A program made the translations under genes and the position numbers. From assembly GCA_002292895.1 (NCBI GenBank), contig DBCE01000151.1, positions 1-16,413 on the forward strand: a stretch of DNA of 16,413 nucleotides. Reading direction: 5' to 3'. Position 1 is the stretch's first letter. Every line of letters starts with the position of its first letter. This stretch comes from Phycisphaerales bacterium UBA966 (GTDB lineage Bacteria > Planctomycetota > Phycisphaerae > Phycisphaerales > SM1A02). Positions 10,814-16,413 of this stretch are shown here, piece by piece. The notes under the pieces were generated by a model, which was given only the letters and a program-made list of their open reading frames with translations, had not been told where the DNA came from and did not search any database.

Positions 10814-11521
10814 TCAGACTGCGACCGGGACGCCGGGGCTCATGCAAGCAGCTACGACGCACTTCTTGACGTAGAGACCCTTGGATGATGCTGGCTTGGC
10901 CTTGAGGATCGTCTGGACGAACGCGTTCAGGTTGTCGAGAAGTTGGTCGTCCTTGAACGACAACTTGCCGATGACGCCGTGGATGTTGCCACCATCGTCG
11001 TTGCGGTACTCCTGCTTACCTGCTGCGTATTCCTTGACGGCTTCTGCAACATTCGGAGTCACGGTGCCAGCCTTCGGGGAGGGCATGAGACCCTTCGGTC
11101 CAAGCACCTTTCCGAGCTTGCTGACGACGCGCATCATGTCTGGACTTGCGATGGCGACATCGAATTCCATCCATCCGCCTTCGACCTTCGCAACCAGGTC
11201 ATCAGACCCAGCGTCGATAGCGCCGGCGGCCTTTGCAGCCGCGACTTTGTCAGAACCGCAGAACGCGATGACGCGTGCGGTCTTACCAATGCCGTGGGGC
11301 AGGGCGATCGAACCACGAAGCGCCTGATCGGCTGCCTTCGGGTCGATTCCAAGGTGGAACACCACGTTGACCGTCTGGTCAAACTTGGTGGCCTTGAACT
11401 TGCGGAGCGCTGCGATTGCTTCGGCAGCGGTGACGGGATTGACAACTACATGGCTCTGCGAAGCACGCATGCGCTTGGAGTTGCCGACGATCTTCTTCAC
11501 ATCTTTGTTGGCGATAGCCAT
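10814..11521 (-). CDS. rplA: 50S ribosomal protein L1
   Basis: A 235-residue protein of the mobile L1 stalk that guides release of deacylated tRNA from the E site; in many bacteria it also represses its own operon by binding the mRNA leader. The family signature GKVLGPKGLMPSPKAGTVT is at 137-155. The length equals the family norm (E. coli 234). The ATG at 11521 lies four bases after the rplK stop, and its GAGGGG Shine-Dalgarno is inside the last rplK codons, so the two are translationally coupled. The leader before rplK is a possible target for L1. Confidence 0.98.
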   Translation of the reverse strand: MAIANKDVKKIVGNSKRMRASQSHVVVNPVTAAEAIAALRKFKATKFDQTVNVVFHLGIDPKAADQALRGSIALPHGIGKTARVIAFCGSDKVAAAKAAGAIDAGSDDLVAKVEGGWMEFDVAIASPDMMRVVSKLGKVLGPKGLMPSPKAGTVTPNVAEAVKEYAAGKQEYRNDDGGNIHGVIGKLSFKDDQLLDNLNAFVQTILKAKPASSKGLYVKKCVVAACMSPGVPVAV

Positions 11522-11525
11522 GGCT

Positions 11526-11954
11526 TTACATCCCCTCCACTGTCACGCCCATCGAGCGTGCGCTTCCCATGACGATGCGCATTGCAGCGTCAAGGCTGGT
11601 GGTGTTGAGGTCCTTGATTTTTTCTTCGGCGATCTTGCGGATCTGATCCTTGGTGATCTTGCCGACCTTCTGCGTGTGGGGGACTGGCGAGCCCTTGTCG
11701 ATCTTGATCGCGTCCTTAATGAGCGCGGAGACCGGGGAGGTCTTGATTTCAATGTCGAAGCTCTTGTCGGCGTAAACCGTGACAATGCAACCGACCACGC
11801 GGCCGTTGAGGGCCTTGGTCAAGTCGTTGAACTTCGTGATGAACTGACCGGGGTTAACGCCGTTGGCGCCGAGGACAGGACCGAGCGGTGGGGCCGGAGT
11901 GGCCTTGCCGCCTGGTGCCATCAACTTAAATTGCTTCGTGACCTTCTTGGCCAT
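11526..11954 (-). CDS. rplK: 50S ribosomal protein L11
   Basis: A 142-residue protein of the GTPase-associated centre, where it binds 23S rRNA near the L10 base and, in other bacteria, signals to RelA. The N-terminal proline loop APPLGPVLGANG is the region of thiostrepton-linked residues. The C-terminal signature is KIKDLNTTSLDAAMRIVMG followed by SARSMGVTVEGM. I chose the ATG at 11954 because it gives the family start MAKKVTKQFK with GGAGG eight bases upstream; the frame stays open upstream to 12326, but that is leader and the end of the previous gene. It is the first gene of the rplKAJL operon here, without secE-nusG in front. Confidence 0.98.
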   Translation of the reverse strand: MAKKVTKQFKLMAPGGKATPAPPLGPVLGANGVNPGQFITKFNDLTKALNGRVVGCIVTVYADKSFDIEIKTSPVSALIKDAIKIDKGSPVPHTQKVGKITKDQIRKIAEEKIKDLNTTSLDAAMRIVMGSARSMGVTVEGM

Positions 11955-11965
11955 GGTTCCTACCT

Positions 11966-12038
11966 CCGACCGAGCCGGCCCTACTTCGGGCGAAGCCAGT
12001 GTTCCCACATTGACAGGTGGAGTTCTGGCTCGGATCAG
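11966..12038 (-). promoter_or_regulatory. Structured rplK leader reaching into the Shine-Dalgarno
   Basis: CCGAGCC (12027-12033) pairs exactly with GGCTCGG (11970-11976). After one bulged U (12034), CUGA pairs with UCGG, which holds the first two Gs of the GGAGG at 11963-11967. Inside lie two small hairpins (CTTC/GAAG at 11984-11995; CCAC/GTGG at 12005-12020). This looks like a branched leader that could gate translation of rplK, for example through L1 binding. The fold is by eye, and I cannot identify a canonical L1 motif. Confidence 0.5.
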
Positions 12039-12068
12039 TCGTTCAAGCGGTGCGGGGTGAAGGGAGGG

Positions 12069-12096
12069 ATCATAGCCATATCCCCTGCGAATGCAA
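12069..12096 (-). promoter_or_regulatory. Candidate rplK operon promoter
   Basis: -10 TATGAT (12069-12074, 5 of 6 consensus) and -35 TTGCAT (12091-12096, a weak match) are 16 bp apart on the minus strand. The transcript would start near 12062 with a leader of about 107 nt containing the fold before rplK. It is the best promoter-like pair in the gap between the metalloprotease and rplK. Confidence 0.5.
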
Positions 12097-12156
12097 GTAG
12101 ATCGCCTTCGTGTCGCTCGCTCGGTGAGGGTGGTTGCTTGACTTTGCTTATGGTTA

Positions 12157-14427
12157 TCAGACGCTCCACGCGCCGAGGAGTGGCCCCAGGTCGGCTCCAT
12201 CCACAATTCCATCAAAGTTGAAGTCAGCAGGACCCCCGGCGGAGCCCCATAGACCGAGGAATATCCCCAAGTCCACCCCGTTGACGCGACCGTCTCCAGA
12301 CAGGTCAAAGCGGAACAGGGTCCCACCCTTGGTGAACCGGCTTGCAGGAATGGGAGCCTTGGTCATGCCTGGGCCCTGAAGTTGGGCGATGCATCCAGCG
12401 CCGCCACCGGCCTCAAAGAACTCGATCGAGATTCGATGCTTTCCCGCGGCAAGCGCGATGCTTCCGGTGGCTTCCTGCATGCCATGCAGCCCATCGTTGT
12501 CAACGATGACTGCGCCGCCAATACGGAGCCGTGACCCATCATCACTGGTCAGTGAGAATTCATAGTTGCCAGGTTGATCCACCGTCAGCCAACCTGTCCA
12601 AAGTGCTCCAACATTGTCACTGCGGTTGCTGTTAGCGAAAGCACCATTCGTTGAACTGAAATTCACGTTGGCTGCAGTGGTGGTGAGGTATGGGCTGAGT
12701 GTGGCGAAATCAGGAAGCACTTCGGGCGCGGTGAGTGCGTAATAGAGGGCGGTCAGCCCAGGTGTGTCGCCCACCGGATATTCAGGTGATCGCAGTGTGA
12801 TCACCACGGCGTTGACGTGCCCGAGAGGTGACACTTGGCCGGACTCTTCGCGCACTTGGTAGGCGATGCGATCCGTTCCAACAAATCCGAACGCGGGGGT
12901 GTAGCGCAGAACATCGCGACCGCCCGGCCCCGCTCCAGTCAGTCGCATCACCACTCCGCCTCCGGGAGTGATCGGTTCGAACGAATCGATGACGATGGCC
13001 TCGCAGTTGGCAAGCACATCATTGGCGAGCACATCAACATCCACAGAGCCGCTGTCCATAAACAACTCACACCAGTCATCGACCGATACTGGAGGCGTGC
13101 TGCCTGCACTGGTGTTACATGAGTTGGACATGTAGCTGCCAATTGCATCAATGCAGAGTGGATGGAAGTCAAGAAGCACATTGGTCATGCCACCAGCGCA
13201 CGTATGGCAATAGCTCATGATGGTGCCGGTAGCAATGCATGCTTGTGCTGTTTGGCACGATCCAAAGTATCCGGCAGGGGCACAACTATCAGCTGGTTCT
13301 GGGCAGAAATTGTGAGTATGGACTGAGCCAATGTTGTGGCCGAGTTCATGGCTGGTGACCATGATGTCCCAGTTTTGTGGATGGTTGTTAATGAGTGGGT
13401 AGGGGAATGCTCCGGCAAGGTTTCCGGAAACGGAGTAACCCCATTCCTGGTTGCAGGCAACACTGAGCCATGCAACGCCGCCACCAAGGCCTCGGGTCGA
13501 AAGCATGGTTGCAAGTTCGCGCGGCTGTGCCGTCATGTTGGTTTGCCACCAAGTACGGAACTCGTTGAGTTGGTTGCCTGCAGAGTCTTGCGTCCACGGA
13601 TCATCGGCCGTTGGCCAGAGGCGCAAGTAGTTGACTGCCGGAAGAATCTGCAGATCCCGTTGATAGATCTGTTGAATGCCAGCAAACACGGTTGCGATGT
13701 ATGCGCTTGATGTTGCAATCGGTTGAGGGCTTCCGGCAAAGCGCTGGAACAGTTCGGCATCGGTTTCAACGGCGATCCGGATTTGTCGGCAGGGCTGAAC
13801 CAGCATCACTGGCGAGTTGTTACCCAGATTCTCATCGATCGGTGCGGTGAGTTCTTGGCATGTCCAAGGTTCCCACTCAATGGTGCCAGGAGGAAGTTCG
13901 CCCAACTGATATGCAAGCAGTGGACCTTTGCCACCGATACGGTCGCCGGTAATGACTGCTGTTCCGTATTCATCTTGCACAAAGCCCAGAATGCCGGCGG
14001 CGCTTCGTGAAAGCATCACCTTGGAACGGGGATCGCCTTCAACGGTTCCACCCCACCATTGACCTTGTGGGCGGGGAAGGACTTGTTCATCCAATATGCC
14101 TTTGGGATTGATGCGCGCGGCCACGATGCGGGCATCGGCAGTGAATGGTTCAATGCGTTGCAAGACCAGATTGACCTGACGGGTTGCGCTGACTGGCACG
14201 CCCTGGAGGCGCACATGGTTGGTTTCTTCCATCGCCTTCCACACCAATTCATCAGGCGCGAGCGCGGTGACTGATCCACGCAGGTTCGCGGGCAACTCAT
14301 CCCCGGAAACCGTGACGAGCGGGGAAGCGAGGTTCTGCGATGGGATCTGTGCGTGGGTGAACGCGGAGACCGTCAGCGCGGCCAAGAAGGCGAGTGTGGA
14401 GCGGCGAGCATTGGCGTGGGGGCGCAT
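12157..14427 (-). CDS. Secreted metzincin (reprolysin-like) metalloprotease with PA14 and dockerin-like repeats
   Basis: A 756-residue exported protein. Residues 1-26 form a signal peptide (RR near residues 8-9, hydrophobic core LAFLAALTV, cleavage after THA). The zinc site is HELGHNIGSVH at 360-370 (H360, E361, H364, H370), with a Met-turn at GTIMSYC (M404), typical of M12-type metzincins. Many cysteines around 375-437 suggest disulfides. A region near 450-545 contains DVLANDVLANCE and GFVGTDRIAYQV, as in cadherin-like or Ig-like tandem modules. A PA14-like domain follows (about 555-695, LTVDQPGNYEFSLTSDDGSRLRIGG). Two dockerin-like calcium loops close it (DLSGDGRVNGVDLG at 708-721; DFNFDGIVDGADLG at 735-748). 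Likely substrate is extracellular protein. The ATG at 14427 has no spaced Shine-Dalgarno. No clear terminator separates it from rplK. Confidence 0.9.
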   Translation of the reverse strand: MRPHANARRSTLAFLAALTVSAFTHAQIPSQNLASPLVTVSGDELPANLRGSVTALAPDELVWKAMEETNHVRLQGVPVSATRQVNLVLQRIEPFTADARIVAARINPKGILDEQVLPRPQGQWWGGTVEGDPRSKVMLSRSAAGILGFVQDEYGTAVITGDRIGGKGPLLAYQLGELPPGTIEWEPWTCQELTAPIDENLGNNSPVMLVQPCRQIRIAVETDAELFQRFAGSPQPIATSSAYIATVFAGIQQIYQRDLQILPAVNYLRLWPTADDPWTQDSAGNQLNEFRTWWQTNMTAQPRELATMLSTRGLGGGVAWLSVACNQEWGYSVSGNLAGAFPYPLINNHPQNWDIMVTSHELGHNIGSVHTHNFCPEPADSCAPAGYFGSCQTAQACIATGTIMSYCHTCAGGMTNVLLDFHPLCIDAIGSYMSNSCNTSAGSTPPVSVDDWCELFMDSGSVDVDVLANDVLANCEAIVIDSFEPITPGGGVVMRLTGAGPGGRDVLRYTPAFGFVGTDRIAYQVREESGQVSPLGHVNAVVITLRSPEYPVGDTPGLTALYYALTAPEVLPDFATLSPYLTTTAANVNFSSTNGAFANSNRSDNVGALWTGWLTVDQPGNYEFSLTSDDGSRLRIGGAVIVDNDGLHGMQEATGSIALAAGKHRISIEFFEAGGGAGCIAQLQGPGMTKAPIPASRFTKGGTLFRFDLSGDGRVNGVDLGIFLGLWGSAGGPADFNFDGIVDGADLGPLLGAWSV

Positions 14428-14444
14428 TCCTACAAATGTAGTTC

Positions 14445-14464
14445 GAATTCCGGCAAAGTCACCG
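14445..14464 (-). repeat. Imperfect direct repeat, copy 2
   Basis: CGGTGACTTTGCCGGAATTC on the minus strand matches the copy at 14486-14505 at 16 of 20 positions. It lies 17 bases upstream of the metalloprotease start codon. Confidence 0.4.
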
Positions 14465-14485
14465 AGCGCATGCGGGATTTACTGG

Positions 14486-14505
14486 CAATTCCGCCGAAGT
14501 TACCG
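14486..14505 (-). repeat. Imperfect direct repeat, copy 1
   Basis: CGGTAACTTCGGCGGAATTG covers the stop codon of the M20 gene. It is 41 bp (about four helical turns) from its partner in the short gap before the metalloprotease, so it could be a pair of regulator-binding sites. It may also be chance. Confidence 0.4.
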
Positions 14506-15732
14506 GCGAGCCGTGTCTTGGACTGCCAACCGGCACATCAGTTCAACCCCAACGGCGATGGCGTCATCATTGAAGTCAAAGTCCGGCGCGTGCAGCGCTG
14601 GGAACGGCGTGCCGGGCCGGGCCAGCCCCAGCGCCCAATAGCAGGATGGAACATGCGCGCCGTAGAAGGCAAAGTCCTCGCCGCCCATGACCGGGGCGGG
14701 CAGGGTGTTGACGCGTTCCGGTCCGAAGGTCTCGCGGGCGACCTGCTCAAAGCGCGCAACGGCTCCGTCGTCATTGGCAGTGACTGGGTAGCAGCGCAGG
14801 AGTTCGCACTGTGCCTCGCAACCGTGGGCACGGGCAACGCCTTCGGCCACTTCAGTAATACGGCGTTCAAGCATGGCACGCGTCGCTTCGCTGAGGGATC
14901 GATAGGTTCCCTTGAGTACTGCTCGATCAGGAATGACGTTGAACGCGGTTCCGGATTCGATCACCGTCACGCTGACGACGGCGGAGTCAAGTGGATCAAT
15001 GTTGCGTGCAACGATCGATTGCATGGCGGTGACGATGGCCGCGGCACACAACACCGGGTCAGCGCTTTGGTGTGGCCATGCAGCATGCGAACCACGCCCG
15101 ATGACATGAATCTCAAATCGATCGCTGGCAGCCATGACGGCGCCGCGACGCGTGGCGATGGTGCCGATGGCAAGATCTGGCCAGCCATGCAGTGCGTAGA
15201 TTTCTTCAGCGGCGGGTCCGATGCGCGTGCCGTTGAGGGCGCCTTCATCCACCATGCGCTTGCCACCGCCGCCGCCTTCTTCCGCAGGTTGGAAGACGAA
15301 GGTCACTGGACGCGGAAGCGGGTGTTGTGCAGCGAGGCGCGAAAGTACGCGCGCTGCGCCGACGAGCACCGCGGTGTGGCCATCATGTCCGCAGGCATGC
15401 ATTCGATTGGGAGTCTTGGAGGACCACGGCTGACCGCTGCGTTCGTTGATTGGCAGTGCATCCATGTCAGCGCGCAACGCGATGGCGCGCGGGCCAGTGC
15501 CAGGAATGTGCGCAAGAATGCCTGTTCCGCCCGCAAGTCCTGCAACGTGGGCAATGCCGGCGTTGGATAGTTCGCGAAGCACTACGCCGCTGGTGCGTAC
15601 TTCTTCGTAACCAATCTCCGGATGCATATGCAGGTCATGACGAAGTTCGATGAGGCGCGGAAGCTCCTCACGCAACAAGGTGCGAATGATGTCGGTGAAG
15701 GGATGCGCGGGTTGCTGTGCTGGTGAAACCAT
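14500..15732 (-). CDS. M20-family metal-dependent amidohydrolase
   Basis: A 410-residue enzyme of the M20D type (hippurate, N-acyl-amino-acid or IAA-conjugate hydrolases), which cleaves amide bonds of N-acylated amino acids. Motifs in order: RHDLHMHPEIGYEE (31-44), LRADMDALPI (86-95), MHACGHDGHTA (111-121, metal ligands C114 and H116), FQPAEEGGGG (148-157, E151/E152), LHGWP (H182), the dimerisation-domain GRGSHAAWPH (212-221), GGEDFAFY (350-357) and LHAPDFDF (H381). All metal ligands are present. No signal peptide is visible. The exact substrate cannot be told from sequence. The ATG at 15732 is three bases after the stop of the release-factor-like gene, so the two probably share a transcript; the Shine-Dalgarno is weak. 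Confidence 0.95.
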   Translation of the reverse strand: MVSPAQQPAHPFTDIIRTLLREELPRLIELRHDLHMHPEIGYEEVRTSGVVLRELSNAGIAHVAGLAGGTGILAHIPGTGPRAIALRADMDALPINERSGQPWSSKTPNRMHACGHDGHTAVLVGAARVLSRLAAQHPLPRPVTFVFQPAEEGGGGGKRMVDEGALNGTRIGPAAEEIYALHGWPDLAIGTIATRRGAVMAASDRFEIHVIGRGSHAAWPHQSADPVLCAAAIVTAMQSIVARNIDPLDSAVVSVTVIESGTAFNVIPDRAVLKGTYRSLSEATRAMLERRITEVAEGVARAHGCEAQCELLRCYPVTANDDGAVARFEQVARETFGPERVNTLPAPVMGGEDFAFYGAHVPSCYWALGLARPGTPFPALHAPDFDFNDDAIAVGVELMCRLAVQDTARR

Positions 15733-15735
15733 GAC

Positions 15736-16293
15736 TTACTTTCGAAGTGCGGGAAGGCCGCACGCCACGCGACCGGCGTTCATCTTTGCAAACGCGCCCT
15801 TGTCGTGATGGATCAGGCGGCTGAGCTGACTCATGGTGATTCCTAAGATCCTGGCGGCGCCGCCGAGGTCGTAGCGGCGCACCACTACCAAGTCCATCGC
15901 TTCGGCGAGGAGGCCTGGGTAGTCCTCGCTCTCCGGGTTCACGGTCATCTTGTTCCCTTGTCGGCGCTGCGTCCACAGTGGACTGCACACGTGGTGGTCG
16001 CGTGAAGCGAGTGTGCGAACATGCGATGCAAGTTTGCGGCGGAGGCGCCGGACGGCCATGCGCTTGTTCTCCACCTGACTGCGCCGCTCGGTTGCTTGAC
16101 CTTCAATGCCGGTGGCGGTGTGGCACACCCAGACCGCGGTTTCAACGTTGTTGCGGTGCTGCCCGCCGGGGCCACCGACGCGCCCAGTTTGGACTTCGCA
16201 GTAGCGGAGGAGGACTTCCTCTTCAAGTGTTGCGGGATGCGGCGCTTCCACCATCTTGAAGGCGGGATCAACGAACGGTGGGTGGTAGGACAC
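15736..16293 (-). CDS. Stand-alone GGQ-domain release-factor-like protein
   Basis: A 185-residue protein with a class I release-factor catalytic domain. GGPGGQHRNNVETAV has the GGQ at 43-45, which in this superfamily hydrolyses peptidyl-tRNA in the ribosome. There is no codon-recognition domain, so it probably acts in ribosome rescue, like ArfB, rather than ordinary termination. The C-terminal part (about 120-185) contains an HTH-like stretch, DLGGAARILGITMSQLSRLI at 142-161, then NAGRVACGLPALR. I recall planctomycete release-factor-like proteins of this layout, but their function is not established. The start is uncertain: GTG at 16293 as given, or ATG at 16254 (MVEAPHPATL); neither has a Shine-Dalgarno. 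It precedes the M20 gene by three bases and is divergent from tRNA-Leu. Confidence 0.88.
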   Translation of the reverse strand: MSYHPPFVDPAFKMVEAPHPATLEEEVLLRYCEVQTGRVGGPGGQHRNNVETAVWVCHTATGIEGQATERRSQVENKRMAVRRLRRKLASHVRTLASRDHHVCSPLWTQRRQGNKMTVNPESEDYPGLLAEAMDLVVVRRYDLGGAARILGITMSQLSRLIHHDKGAFAKMNAGRVACGLPALRK

Positions 16294-16345
16294 GGGGGCA
16301 TCGTACGGAGGGCGATCGCCGGGAACGGGGGGTGATCCGGATCGG

Positions 16346-16351
16346 TATACT
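16346..16351 (+). promoter_or_regulatory. Candidate -10 element of the tRNA-Leu gene
   Basis: TATACT matches the -10 consensus at 5 of 6 and lies 17 bases before the mature tRNA start. No good -35 is seen at normal spacing. A GATCCGGATC palindrome lies just upstream at 16334-16343. Confidence 0.35.
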
Positions 16352-16368
16352 TGTGCCCCACCTGATTT

Positions 16369-16413
16369 GCGGATGTGGCGAAATTGGCAGACGCGCTAGA
16401 TTCAGGTTCTAGT
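16369..16413 (+). tRNA. tRNA-Leu(CAG), 5' part, cut by right edge
   Basis: The sequence starts GCGGATG (acceptor 5' strand), followed by a type II D-arm with GGCGAAATTGGCAGACGC. A 5-bp anticodon stem CTAGA/TCTAG (16396-16400 with 16408-16412) encloses the loop TTCAGGT, with anticodon CAG at 16403-16405. It reads CUG leucine codons. The variable arm, T-arm and acceptor 3' strand lie beyond the window. It is divergent from the release-factor-like gene. Confidence 0.93.

Noticed and set aside
11955..12326. N-terminal extension of rplK by 124 codons
   Set aside because: It runs through the leader and into the protease gene. The 142-residue form matches the family length and has GGAGG.
14353..15570. 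405-codon plus-strand frame opposite the M20 gene
   Set aside because: The M20 frame has every catalytic motif; the opposite frame has none.
16334..16343. GATCCGGATC palindrome upstream of tRNA-Leu
   Set aside because: A 10-bp palindrome is short, can occur by chance at this GC content, and no second copy supports a site.

Overview
This is a single stretch of bacterial chromosome with a moderately high GC content. All protein genes lie on the minus strand, and only a tRNA at the right edge is on the plus strand. The core is the conserved ribosomal-protein and RNA-polymerase cluster, read right to left: rplK, rplA, rplJ, rplL, rpoB, rpoC. The flanking genes suggest a planctomycete, probably of the Phycisphaerae. 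The clues are a secreted metzincin ending in dockerin-like calcium loops, a stand-alone GGQ release-factor-like protein with a C-terminal HTH-like tail, and a tandem pair of cysteine-cluster proteins. This lineage call is inferred from recalled family features, not from any search.

Layout from left to right. 1-251: 5' part of a cysteine-rich gene with a GTG start, running off the left edge. 248-736: YkgJ-type CxxCxxCC protein, overlapping the previous gene by GTGA. 833-861: hairpin terminator after rpoC. 889-5340: rpoC. 5341-5469: rpoB-rpoC spacer with a perfect 14-bp hairpin. 5470-9324: rpoB. 9325-9669: gene-free stretch holding the probable rpoB leader and promoter region and a textbook intrinsic terminator for the ribosomal-protein operon. 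9670-11954: rplL, rplJ, rplA, rplK. 11955-12156: rplK leader and promoter. 12157-14427: secreted metalloprotease. 14500-15732: M20 amidohydrolase. 15736-16293: release-factor-like protein. 16369 to the end: tRNA-Leu(CAG), cut by the window edge.

The central genes make two linked units. rplKAJL supplies the L11, L1, L10 and L7/L12 proteins of the large-subunit L1 stalk and factor-binding stalk, and ends at an intrinsic terminator. rpoBC supplies the two large RNA polymerase subunits and probably has its own promoter plus some read-through. secE-nusG, the usual upstream neighbours, and rpsL-rpsG, common downstream neighbours, are absent. The most interesting non-coding signals are a leader fold before rplK that reaches into its Shine-Dalgarno, a possible 6-codon upstream ORF coupled by ATGA to rplL, and the palindromic hairpin between rpoB and rpoC.

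I see no CRISPR array, insertion sequence, phage genes or obvious defence system. Most of the window is ordinary housekeeping sequence, and I do not see evidence for a wholly new system.
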